64,000 nucleotides of DNA from Porphyromonas sp. COT-290 OH3588 (lineage in GTDB: Bacteria; Bacteroidota; Bacteroidia; Bacteroidales; Porphyromonadaceae): assembly GCF_000769075.1 (NCBI RefSeq), contig NZ_JRFC01000003.1, positions 181,742 to 245,741 of the forward strand, given 5' to 3'. This document shows positions 18,039 through 26,727 of the stretch, one piece after another; positions within the stretch are counted from its first letter, which is position 1, and each line of letters opens with the position of its first letter. The position numbers and the translations under genes were made by a program. The notes beneath the pieces are model-generated. The model saw only the letters and a program-made list of their open reading frames with translations, had not been told where the DNA came from and searched no databases.

Positions 18039-21000
18039 CTATCGTCCGCAACTTAGCTGGAAGGGGCAGTACCTGCAATGCTCAAGGTCTTGGCACTGAA
18101 CGAAGGGCTGCTCTAGATCGAAGACACCACGCAGCAGATCTGTCAAGGTATCTAGATACTCTTGCCGATAGTCGGCATAGTCGGCTATGATGACTGCACC
18201 TTTTCGTGAGCCGAAAGTGACGTACGGACTATAGTTTTTGCTCTGTGTTCCCATCTCTTTTAGGCGCATAACCCCCGGCTGTATGGCGTAGCTGGGCATC
18301 TTAGGCAGTATGTTGGCCTTATTCTGCCAGAGTAGCTCGCAGTAGAGTAGTGTTTGTAGTACGGCTTTCATCTCCGTCTTGGTCGTGAGCTCCTCCCAAG
18401 AGGTGAATTTCGGTTCTTTGTCTTGGCCCGTTTTGTAGTCCAAGACCCGCACACGAGGGATAGGATCATCCTCGCCCTGCACGATGTCCAGTCGGTCTAT
18501 ATCTCCCTTGAAGTTGATTTGCACGCCATTGCCTAGGTCTATTCGAGCCACTAGATGGGCTTCGCTCTCTAGATATGTGATTGGCTCGTGTGTGGCGTCG
18601 TAGGCGATGATGCTGCGTGTATAGGTAGCGATCATATCGCAGTATAGCTTGTCTAGGGCAGATGCTTCCTGCTTCCCGTACTTATCCATGTAGAGCTCGG
18701 TGACGATGCGGTCTATCTCTGTATTACCCTTCTCGAGTAGACGCTCCAGATGATCCACAGGTATTGGCTTGCCGCCTGTGTAGGGCTTGTAGACCTCCTC
18801 CATTGTGGCGTGCAGGATACTCCCAAACTCATTGGACGCCATTAGCTCTTGTGGCTCTTCCTCCTCATAGATCTCGAGGATCGCCTCGTAGTAGAAGCGT
18901 AGAGGACAGCTGATGTAGGTAGCCAGACGACTGGCCGAGAGGGCACGTCCGCCCGAGGCTGTGTCGCGAGAGAAGAGGGATAGCCTACGGGCTACCTCGG
19001 GCGACTGCTTGGAGATTACGATAGGCTCCGCTGGGGTCCTGCGTGGTGTGGACTGAGCCACACGTCTGTTTATGGGCACGCCATAGAGTAGCTCGAGCTG
19101 ATGAATGTAGCGACTCTCCTCGCCCTTGCCTCCCATGGCATCATCTTGGCCGTAGATGAGGATTAGCTCCTTGGCCTTGGCGATGGACTGGTAGAAGCGA
19201 TACGCCTCGGTAGCGTCTTGCCACTGACTCGTAGGCAGGCGATATCCACGCCTCAGGGTCTGAGGGATAAGTGTGGCTTCGTGCCCACTGCGAGGCATTT
19301 GTCCCTCTTGTGCCGAGAGGTAGATCAACCTAGGGAAGTGTAGCGCACTGCTCTCTCTAAGCCCCATGACCTGCAATCCTCGCAACGGATCCCCCTCAAA
19401 AGGAATGGTTATCCCTCTGACCAAACCCTCCAATAGCCTGATGACAGAGGACAGAGGCATGCTGTCTAGAGCATATTGCTCGGACAAGCCTCTCAGACGA
19501 TTGACGAGGCGAATGTAGTGGTGTATAAACTCGGCATCGAAAATGCTGATCTCTACTCGCCCATCGTCCTGAGTGACCGCTATATCCTCTGCGTGCTCCC
19601 TGCTCTCTGGTAGGCGAGAGCGGTCCATGAGCCCCTGTAGAAATTCTTGTAGATCGCCAAGAAACTGCCCTGCTCTCTCACTCGGGCGTAGCAGTATCTC
19701 GACGAGGCGCATGAATTGGCCCTGCTGCTCTGTGCCCTCGTCTTGGGCGCAGAGCTCGGCTTGCTCCATGATCCAGCTGGTCGATATGTGGTAGTTCTTT
19801 TGCCTGCGTATGGCGTCCGAGAGCTCAATGAGCTGGGGGTATCTCTCGCCTAGTAGATGTATGCTGAGCAGGGCGATGAGCTGATCGGCTCGGTAGCTAC
19901 GATGATCATGGGAGGAGAGTAGCAGGCGGATCCAGCGGCTCATCAGCACCGCTACGGGAGTTCGGTTGAGTGGGTAGCCCAGCGTGATGTTCAGATGCTG
20001 GTATGCGGTAGGGATAGAGCTCACCGTGGGTAGCAGTAGCTGTTCGCTAGGCAGTATCATAGCCGTCGTGAGCTCGCTGGGGTCGTCGCTTAGTACACCG
20101 AGCTCACCCAAGATATGGGGCAGAGCTTTGACCTGCGAGATCGTACTGGCACAGCTGATGACCTCGACTTGCTGTGGCAGATACCGAGCCCCCTGCTCTG
20201 CCAGCCAACTACCCTGTACCTGCCCCAGTAGCTCTTTGTTCTTGAGAAGGACCTTACTGGCGAGGTGCTTGCTATCGCTGAGGATATGTACCTGCTCGTC
20301 CCAGCAAAACTCGGCGTAACCTCGGCGGCGGAGTGCTCGAAAGAGCTTAAACTCGGCAGGAGTAATGTCGAATAGGCCGACGAAGACGATACGTGTCTGC
20401 TCTCCTAGGCCGTCTACCAAATCTACGGCACGCTCTGCTACTTGTCTATATATCCGTCCCTCGTAGCCACAGTCTGTGGCTTCTAGGCGCTCGTTGAAGC
20501 GCTGGTAGAGGGGCCATAGGCTCTGCCAGAAGTCTACGAAGCTACGGCGATAGTCTACACGCTCGCCTTCGTCCATAGCCGAGAGGTTCCTAAATCCATT
20601 CCAGAAGCTCTCGATGAGCTCGAGCGTGTCGGGCTCCATATAGCTGAAGTCCTCTTGTATCTCTCGGTAGTCGGCTAGGTTGGCATATAGCTCCTTGGCA
20701 GAGATGAGGTGCTGGTCTAGCAGGTCAAAGTCTTTGATGATGATATTGCCCCAGTACAAGAAATCCTCGAAGGGCTCTACCTCCTCCGCATTTGCCTCCT
20801 CTTGGCGGCAGCGATAGAGCTCGAATAGCAGAGCCGTGCGGTCTAGGACACGTATCTCGGGTAAAAGGCCTTGGACAAACTCCCCCACGGTCTGGCATTT
20901 GGGGGCAAACATAGGCGAGGGGGCTATGCGCCCTAGATAGTGCCGGAAGAATAGTAGAGATCGGCGAGAGGGGAAGACGAAGCGGTATTGTAGAGCGTCC

Positions 21001-21077
21001 GTCTGAGCTAGACTCTGACTGTTCTGTATTAGCCGCTCGCAGTAGTGAGCTGCTACTTGCTCTAGGAAGGGTTTCAT
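18039..21077 (-). CDS. AddB/RexB-like PD-(D/E)XK nuclease with Fe-S cysteines
   Basis: Probable recombinational-repair nuclease/helicase-like protein of 1012 residues. The C-terminal third holds a PD-(D/E)XK nuclease domain: SASRLATYISCPLRFYYE, EFGSILHATMEEVY (with the active-site His), and the catalytic VLDYKTG at 880-884 (D880, K882). Cysteines C724, C1001, C1004 and C1010 have the spacing (one distant Cys plus CxxCx5C) that binds a 4Fe-4S cluster in AddB. The N-terminal part lacks a clear Walker A, as in AddB-type inactivated helicase domains. The AddA partner helicase is not in this window. The gene is flanked by the ppc hairpin and repeat copy C. Confidence 0.82.
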   Translation of the reverse strand: MKPFLEQVAAHYCERLIQNSQSLAQTDALQYRFVFPSRRSLLFFRHYLGRIAPSPMFAPKCQTVGEFVQGLLPEIRVLDRTALLFELYRCRQEEANAEEVEPFEDFLYWGNIIIKDFDLLDQHLISAKELYANLADYREIQEDFSYMEPDTLELIESFWNGFRNLSAMDEGERVDYRRSFVDFWQSLWPLYQRFNERLEATDCGYEGRIYRQVAERAVDLVDGLGEQTRIVFVGLFDITPAEFKLFRALRRRGYAEFCWDEQVHILSDSKHLASKVLLKNKELLGQVQGSWLAEQGARYLPQQVEVISCASTISQVKALPHILGELGVLSDDPSELTTAMILPSEQLLLPTVSSIPTAYQHLNITLGYPLNRTPVAVLMSRWIRLLLSSHDHRSYRADQLIALLSIHLLGERYPQLIELSDAIRRQKNYHISTSWIMEQAELCAQDEGTEQQGQFMRLVEILLRPSERAGQFLGDLQEFLQGLMDRSRLPESREHAEDIAVTQDDGRVEISIFDAEFIHHYIRLVNRLRGLSEQYALDSMPLSSVIRLLEGLVRGITIPFEGDPLRGLQVMGLRESSALHFPRLIYLSAQEGQMPRSGHEATLIPQTLRRGYRLPTSQWQDATEAYRFYQSIAKAKELILIYGQDDAMGGKGEESRYIHQLELLYGVPINRRVAQSTPRRTPAEPIVISKQSPEVARRLSLFSRDTASGGRALSASRLATYISCPLRFYYEAILEIYEEEEPQELMASNEFGSILHATMEEVYKPYTGGKPIPVDHLERLLEKGNTEIDRIVTELYMDKYGKQEASALDKLYCDMIATYTRSIIAYDATHEPITYLESEAHLVARIDLGNGVQINFKGDIDRLDIVQGEDDPIPRVRVLDYKTGQDKEPKFTSWEELTTKTEMKAVLQTLLYCELLWQNKANILPKMPSYAIQPGVMRLKEMGTQSKNYSPYVTFGSRKGAVIIADYADYRQEYLDTLTDLLRGVFDLEQPFVQCQDLEHCRYCPFQLSCGR

Positions 21078-21194
21078 CGAGATAGGTGTCCTTATTTATT
21101 GTGATACTCAAAGAAAAGGCTTTTTGATCAAATGATGAAATGCTTATCCAAACGAGAGGAGAGGCTCGTATGGCTAGGTATTTTATCGCTCGAT

Positions 21195-21625
21195 CTTCAT
21201 CTTTTTGGTTAAGGAGTGTAAACGTATTACTGAAGAATTTGAGAGAATAACAAGGATATTGATAAAGGTTGATGGAGCTTTGCCCAAAATGGAAGGACTG
21301 ATTTTGGGCGATTTATGGGCTAATCCCCTGAGCTGTGCCCACTGATCCCAAAAGATTGATGGGAAGAAATCCTCAAAAAGGCGACACGAAAGCATAAAAT
21401 TAGCGAGAGATGAATTTTATACATCTGATTATTAGCTGTTTACGAAAGACTCGTTTTAGGCGGTTGTTTTCGTTCGGCTGGGGCGAAGTGTCCAAACGAG
21501 CAAGCGCACGATATAGAGCCTTCTAGAGGCCAAATATGAGGTGTAGCCTTTTCGCTTGGTTCTCTAGTCACTCGCCTAGATATATGCTCAAACGTCGCTA
21601 GAGATGTAAAAAATTTTCATTGCTA
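21195..21625 (+). repeat. Interspersed structured repeat, copy C (diverged)
   Basis: Same orientation as copy B, truncated and diverged. It keeps GATTGATGGGAAGAAATCC, the AAAAAGGCGACACGAAAGC block, the TTTAGGCGG and CTAGAGGCCAAATA blocks, and a hairpin between TTTTGGG and CCCAAAA plus TGGGC and GCCCA, at the place where copy B has a differently sequenced stem. Shares a GAAGGACTGATT segment with copy D. Boundaries are approximate. Confidence 0.75.
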
Positions 21626-21836
21626 TTTGATGCAAATGCTCAGGCAGATATTTGATCTCTTCCGAGCTCCTCATCTGCCTTCGGCTCACGTTTGGGCGAA
21701 CCTATGGGATAGGTTTAATTGCGTAAGTATGTTAAGATTTATATAGTATTATGAAACAGGTAATTGTATTCATTAATTATCTATCTTAGCAGCCAATTTA
21801 TAAATCATAGTATCATTCATTTCAAACAAAAAACTC

Positions 21837-22628
21837 GTGAAGAAATTTTTATCTGTTCTTTGCCTCATTGCTGCAAGTCTAAGTGCTACGGCTCAGACTA
21901 GAGCTTTCGATCCCAAAGATGGAGCACTGCTAGATGGTAAGACGATCGTTAAGATGAATCTAACCGGCCTTGCTACACGCAACTTCGGCTTCTATGCCGA
22001 GCGTATCCTCGCTAAGCCTCTTAGCTTCCAGCTAGGGGTCAATGTGATGCCTACTGGGGCACTGCCTTTCGTCGGCCTGCTATCCTCTAGATTTCCCGAG
22101 GTTGCAGACCTGACCATTGGCTCCAAGTCTATTACACCAGAGCTACGTTTGTATCTAGGTAAGGGCTATGGTAGTGGTTTCTACATTGCCCCCTATATGC
22201 GCTACGAGAGCCATACTGTTGCAGGCTTCAATGTCAGTCCAAATCTATCCACAGGATCTGAGCAAGATGAGTATGCTAGACTTGCCAAGCTCAGACTAAG
22301 CGGTAACCTCAGCGCCCTCGGTGCAGGTCTACTTATGGGTGTTCAGGGGAAGTTTGGCTCCAAAAAGAATATCGTCCTAGACTGGTCTATCCTTGGTATA
22401 CATGCAAGTATGGCCAAGCTAACCCTCGAGGGCAAGCTGCCTAGGGAAATTGCAGATCTGACGCAGAAGGAGATGGGCAAGTTTAGGGAAGACTTGCACG
22501 ATTTGGCTGAGAATCTGCCCGAGCTCAAAGATAAACTCGTGGATATCAATGGTCGTGGCGCCAAGGTTTCGACAGGCTTGCCATTTGGTTTCTTCCGAAT
22601 GGCTCTCTCGATCGGTTACCGTTTCTAG
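21837..22628 (+). CDS. Small outer-membrane beta-barrel protein (DUF3575-like)
   Basis: Predicted outer-membrane protein of 263 residues, function unknown. The start is a GTG (21837-21839): it gives a clean signal peptide (MKKFLSVLCLIAASLSATAQ) and there is no suitable in-frame ATG nearby. Alternating hydrophobic strands such as LSFQLGVNVM, SGFYIAPYMRYESH, LSALGAGLLMGVQG and the final FFRMALSIGYRF with C-terminal Phe indicate a barrel assembled by the BAM complex. An internal charged helix (about 200-230, TQKEMGKFREDLHDLAENLPELKDKL) would be an extracellular or periplasmic insertion. DUF3575 is my best family guess. A strong inverted repeat 18 nt after the stop ends the transcript. Confidence 0.7.
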   Translation: MKKFLSVLCLIAASLSATAQTRAFDPKDGALLDGKTIVKMNLTGLATRNFGFYAERILAKPLSFQLGVNVMPTGALPFVGLLSSRFPEVADLTIGSKSITPELRLYLGKGYGSGFYIAPYMRYESHTVAGFNVSPNLSTGSEQDEYARLAKLRLSGNLSALGAGLLMGVQGKFGSKKNIVLDWSILGIHASMAKLTLEGKLPREIADLTQKEMGKFREDLHDLAENLPELKDKLVDINGRGAKVSTGLPFGFFRMALSIGYRF

Positions 22629-22646
22629 AGTATTATATCCAGATCC

Positions 22647-22698
22647 AAATAACTAGGGGCTGTGGCAAAATTCGATTTGCCACAGCCCCTAGTTATTT
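22647..22698. terminator. Bidirectional terminator, 23-bp perfect stem
   Basis: Arms 22647-22669 and 22676-22698 pair perfectly around a six-base loop; outer arms are AAATAA/TTATTT. It lies between converging genes and shares the GGGGCTGTGGCA core with the hairpin at 11955-12015. Confidence 0.85.
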
Positions 22699-22719
22699 AA
22701 GATGTTTGAAATTAGTTTA

Positions 22720-25700
22720 TTAGCGCACTATAAACCTTAGGCTCTGTACACCATTGGCCGAAGTAAAGGCGATAATGTAGGTGCCTGATGATAGGCTGGC
22801 AGTTGGGATATTGATCTTGCCGCCTAGGGTTTCGCTCTGCCAGAGGGTAACGCCGGAGAGGCTCAGTACTCTGATGCTACCTGCATGGTCTAGTTCCAGA
22901 GTTGCCTGTTCGCCTTGGTTGAGTAGGGTGGGGTAGAGACGAAGGCTAGAGTCTACAACGCCCTCTAGGCTAGTCTTCTTAATGAAGACAGCTTCTACGG
23001 TTACTGGTCCACCAACAGTGAACTTGAGGGTCTTAGTGATATCCTCGCCATTAGCTTTGAGGCTAGAGAGCTTCCAGTCTGCATCTGGTGTTACCTTGAC
23101 TGTTACCTCTGTGCCCTCTACTACTTGCGTGGGGTCTTGGATACCAACGAACTCAATCTTACCTTGCCCAGTCACATTGCTAGTGATAGCATGGGTTGGA
23201 GTTTTGATAGGAGCACCCAGTATCTCGAGCTCAGATATGATAGTATTTGCTTGAGCAGATGTCGTGATGACAACCTTAATATATCTAGCCTTGAGTCCAT
23301 CCTTGAAGGATACGGCGCTACTGATGCCATCTCCTTCATTAAGCTTTAGCACACGCTTATAGGCACTGTCCTCTTGAGTAGTTTCGGATATCAATACTTC
23401 GCAGTTTTGGGGATATTTGGCGAAAATATCACCATCCTTGAGAGCGAACATTTGGAAAGAAGACAGGAAATGCAGAGAGCCTAGGTCATACTTGAACGTT
23501 AGATTAAAGTCGGAGAAGCTGATGCCGGGTGTAAACCATACGTTGCTCTTATCGCCATCTGCAAGCACCTTAGGATCTTTGGTTAGTTTGAGATCTGTAT
23601 CGATGCCTAGATCAAGTAATGCCTGACTGGCTTCCATTGTAACGGATTTCCCTACCAAGATGTTGAAGCGATCTGGGTCGATTACTTTGACCTCAAACTC
23701 AGAGTAGATGGTCTGTCCGCCATTGGTAAGCTTAACCTTCACTTTGGAGTTTCCTACTTTCCGACTTGCCTCTAGAGTTAGATTGATGTTATTGTCATCT
23801 GCCGTCACTGCTCCTACTACTTTTACTAGATCGTTGTCAACGGTCGCTGAGACTGCAAAGTCCGAGGCACGTTGTTCTCCTCCCAAAGAGTAGGGTATTG
23901 ATAGAGTACGCTTCTCTGAGAATTTCAGAGATTGATTGGCAATTTGCTCAATTTTTTGTTTGCTTTCGAGACCATAGGCTTCAAATTCCCAAATACGAAT
24001 GGTAATGGGCTGCTCTTTGTCATACGGCGTGAAGCGTACATAGCGTGCTGTGGTGGGCTTAATCCAAGCGTCCTTCTGGTTCATAGACTGTGGGAGATCT
24101 TGCTCATTAAGCACTTCTATCCAATCCGCATTGTTGTTGCTAAGCTCAATCTTGTAGTTGGAGACATTTTCGAACCCTTCGATTGGACGGCAGTCGTAGA
24201 ACTTGAAGCGATACAGGTTGTAGGGCTTCTTCAGGTCAATAACTACCCAGTGTGAGAAGCTACCGCCAGCACACCATTTTTTGCTAATATCCGATGGAGC
24301 CGTGATGCCATCGAGCAGGTTGCGTGGGTGTTCCTTTTCGTTTGTGTAGCCACTCACATTGCTGATTTGTCCGCTTCTTGCCACGTTTTGGAGATTCTTC
24401 TCATCGCTGATCTCAACCAAGCCCTCTACGGTCTTAGTCGTAGTACCTGCTTCGTTGCTTACTTTGACAGTGATGGCGTATAGACCAGCTTGGTCAAACT
24501 TAAATGTTGCCTTGTTTTCTGTCGCTCTGACGAGCTTTGCTCCCTTGGGTGTTACCCATTCATACTTTTTAGGGAACTTGTTGGCATGAGCTGTAAAGAC
24601 GATTTGGGAGCCTACAGTGGCGAGTGTTTTGCTTGCAGAGATGCGTACCTCTGGGGCAGTAAGATCTGGATATTTTAGGACTAGAGTAGCCTCCGTGGCA
24701 GACTCCTTCATATCTTTGGTTACCGCTCTCACATACACTTTAGCCTCCTTTTCTGATTCGTCTTTACGAGTAAACTTATCAATATAGAAGCCCTCATTAC
24801 GTGTCTGTCCCACAAGCTTTTTAGACTCTCCTGAGCGTTCGAAGTAAACGTTGTAGTGGTGAATATCATCGCTCTTGGCAGCATCCCAAATTAAACGAAT
24901 ATCCGAGACGGCCTCTTGCAGTTGATTTTGGCTCTTGAGGTTGGTTACGACTCCACTCTTAGGGGTATAATCCTCTGCCTTAATTGAGAGCTGACCGAGC
25001 TTGAGGTTGTAGTTATTGATGCTCTTGTGAGGTTTGAAGTTGAGGGATAGCATGCGGAGGTCTTTACCTGCGAGAGCCTTCAGCGATGCTTTGGCAATAG
25101 ACCAGCCGTTTTGTGTAGGCTCTGTAGTTGTGAACTCAATTGCTTGAGTTTCCTTTCCATTGATATCTGTCGATACAACGAGCTCAAAGATTTTGTCAGT
25201 GTCGCCCTTGTAGACTAGCTCTACAACTTCATTGCCCTTGAGGTTAATCTTTGTTTTGTACAAGTGAACTAGATATTCGGCCTTAGCTCTGATTGATCCA
25301 GAGACAACAAGGCTACTACCAGAGTTGTAGGCATCATCCCAGTTGAAATCAAGGTGTATGTTGCTTTTTACACCTCCGTTTTTAGGTTCAATCCACCATC
25401 TCCAAGTGGGCAGTACGTCCTGCATCCCAACGTGGTACCAGTCTCCTGTGCCACGCTTCTCACCCTGTACGAATCTGTATTTACCGAGACCTGTACCGAA
25501 GCTTGTAACGAATGGAAGGGATGTAATGGCGCTGCGCTCTTGGATTCCAGCAGATAGTCCGGGCCAAGAATAACCATTACTACTCCTTGTTTTAGATGGA
25601 TCAACAGAGTTGTTTACCCAAAATTTGCTTGCATTTTTGAAGACCTCGCTCATGGCCGTGTAAGCTTGAGGTCCCGAAGCCTCTGGGGTACCAAGTAGGC

Positions 25701-26688
25701 GTTCTACTTTCTTTTTCCAAATCTGCTCTTCTGGGTTAAAGAGTTGGATAGAGCCGACGTGTTCGTTTTGTTTGGCTGGAAAAAGATTGTTGAAGATGGA
25801 GCCACCGCCATAGATACCATACGTTGCATTATTGATCCCGTAGTAGACCTTGTCGAAGTATCGATCTGCGCCAAGCTCTTTGACCAAAGATGCTTTATTG
25901 GCCGATGCTCTTCCGTCTCCGCCATAGTTGACGAAGTAGGATACTCCGGGATTTCCTTCCCATTTGAGCCAGTTTTTGAGATCATTGCCAATGTAGATGT
26001 TAGCATCATAGTACTGTAGCTCCATATCTTTACCTTCGCTTTTGGCTTTGTCTAGGAAAGCTTTCATGAAGCCAGTCCATTGCTCATTGCTAATATGGCG
26101 AGAGCTACCTTCGTCGTTGAGCAGCCATCCGTCGAAACCAAGGTCACGAGCGATCTCGTAGAGCTTGATGGCGTAGGGATATGTGCCGTTCTCCATAGTA
26201 AACATTTTGTCTGCTTCCTTGGGATTGCCTCCATGCTCTAGCTCGGGGAAGAAGAGTGTGCCAAGGATGCGAACGCCATGTAGGTGTGCGATATCGATCG
26301 CTGGGGCAGAGGGAGCCGTGATAAGCCCTTCGCCAGCCGAACCACCCCACCAGACTACGACGTCCATATATTGCCAGTGGTTAGGGTTGTAGCCGATGAA
26401 GTTGTTGGCTCCCTGAGCAGGTGTAGTGCTACAGTTGGGGTTCATCGTTAGGCAAGCTGCTACCTTACCTTGATACTTCTGGTCGGCATTGGCTTTGATC
26501 CCGTCGTCTTTGATGCGTTTTTGTAAAGGAATAGTACTTCTGTTGAACTTGGCCTCGGGATACTTGTCAATCGACCAGTTCTTGATCCCGTCGGGATGCC
26601 AGCATCCTCCAAAAGGTTGCTGGGCTACTGCACTCAGCCCAAGCGTGCAAGACGCCATAAGTACAGGCACAATTTTTCTTAATCGCAT
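22720..26688 (-). CDS. GH85 endo-beta-N-acetylglucosaminidase, T9SS-secreted
   Basis: Predicted to cleave the chitobiose core of N-glycans on host glycoproteins. It has 1322 residues. A signal peptide ends at VAQQ. The GH85 catalytic domain (about 25-400) contains NHWQYMDVVVWWGGS, GVRILGTLFFPE and GFDGWLLNDEGS; N191 and E193 fit the Asn-x-Glu pair of GH85 substrate-assisted catalysis. Then follow the GH85 beta-sandwich region, an Fn3-like domain (about 600-690), a PKD domain (about 695-780), an F5/8-type C carbohydrate-binding domain (about 790-920), a second discoidin-like region (about 1020-1160), a bacterial repeat segment (GEDITKTLKFTVGGPVTVEAVF) and a T9SS type A sorting domain. It is the last gene of a susC-susD-GH85 operon, 39 nt after susD. 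Confidence 0.9.
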   Translation of the reverse strand: MRLRKIVPVLMASCTLGLSAVAQQPFGGCWHPDGIKNWSIDKYPEAKFNRSTIPLQKRIKDDGIKANADQKYQGKVAACLTMNPNCSTTPAQGANNFIGYNPNHWQYMDVVVWWGGSAGEGLITAPSAPAIDIAHLHGVRILGTLFFPELEHGGNPKEADKMFTMENGTYPYAIKLYEIARDLGFDGWLLNDEGSSRHISNEQWTGFMKAFLDKAKSEGKDMELQYYDANIYIGNDLKNWLKWEGNPGVSYFVNYGGDGRASANKASLVKELGADRYFDKVYYGINNATYGIYGGGSIFNNLFPAKQNEHVGSIQLFNPEEQIWKKKVERLLGTPEASGPQAYTAMSEVFKNASKFWVNNSVDPSKTRSSNGYSWPGLSAGIQERSAITSLPFVTSFGTGLGKYRFVQGEKRGTGDWYHVGMQDVLPTWRWWIEPKNGGVKSNIHLDFNWDDAYNSGSSLVVSGSIRAKAEYLVHLYKTKINLKGNEVVELVYKGDTDKIFELVVSTDINGKETQAIEFTTTEPTQNGWSIAKASLKALAGKDLRMLSLNFKPHKSINNYNLKLGQLSIKAEDYTPKSGVVTNLKSQNQLQEAVSDIRLIWDAAKSDDIHHYNVYFERSGESKKLVGQTRNEGFYIDKFTRKDESEKEAKVYVRAVTKDMKESATEATLVLKYPDLTAPEVRISASKTLATVGSQIVFTAHANKFPKKYEWVTPKGAKLVRATENKATFKFDQAGLYAITVKVSNEAGTTTKTVEGLVEISDEKNLQNVARSGQISNVSGYTNEKEHPRNLLDGITAPSDISKKWCAGGSFSHWVVIDLKKPYNLYRFKFYDCRPIEGFENVSNYKIELSNNNADWIEVLNEQDLPQSMNQKDAWIKPTTARYVRFTPYDKEQPITIRIWEFEAYGLESKQKIEQIANQSLKFSEKRTLSIPYSLGGEQRASDFAVSATVDNDLVKVVGAVTADDNNINLTLEASRKVGNSKVKVKLTNGGQTIYSEFEVKVIDPDRFNILVGKSVTMEASQALLDLGIDTDLKLTKDPKVLADGDKSNVWFTPGISFSDFNLTFKYDLGSLHFLSSFQMFALKDGDIFAKYPQNCEVLISETTQEDSAYKRVLKLNEGDGISSAVSFKDGLKARYIKVVITTSAQANTIISELEILGAPIKTPTHAITSNVTGQGKIEFVGIQDPTQVVEGTEVTVKVTPDADWKLSSLKANGEDITKTLKFTVGGPVTVEAVFIKKTSLEGVVDSSLRLYPTLLNQGEQATLELDHAGSIRVLSLSGVTLWQSETLGGKINIPTASLSSGTYIIAFTSANGVQSLRFIVR

Positions 26689-26727
26689 AATTTTTTGAAT
26701 TAAATTAAGGTATAATTGATTGGTGAT

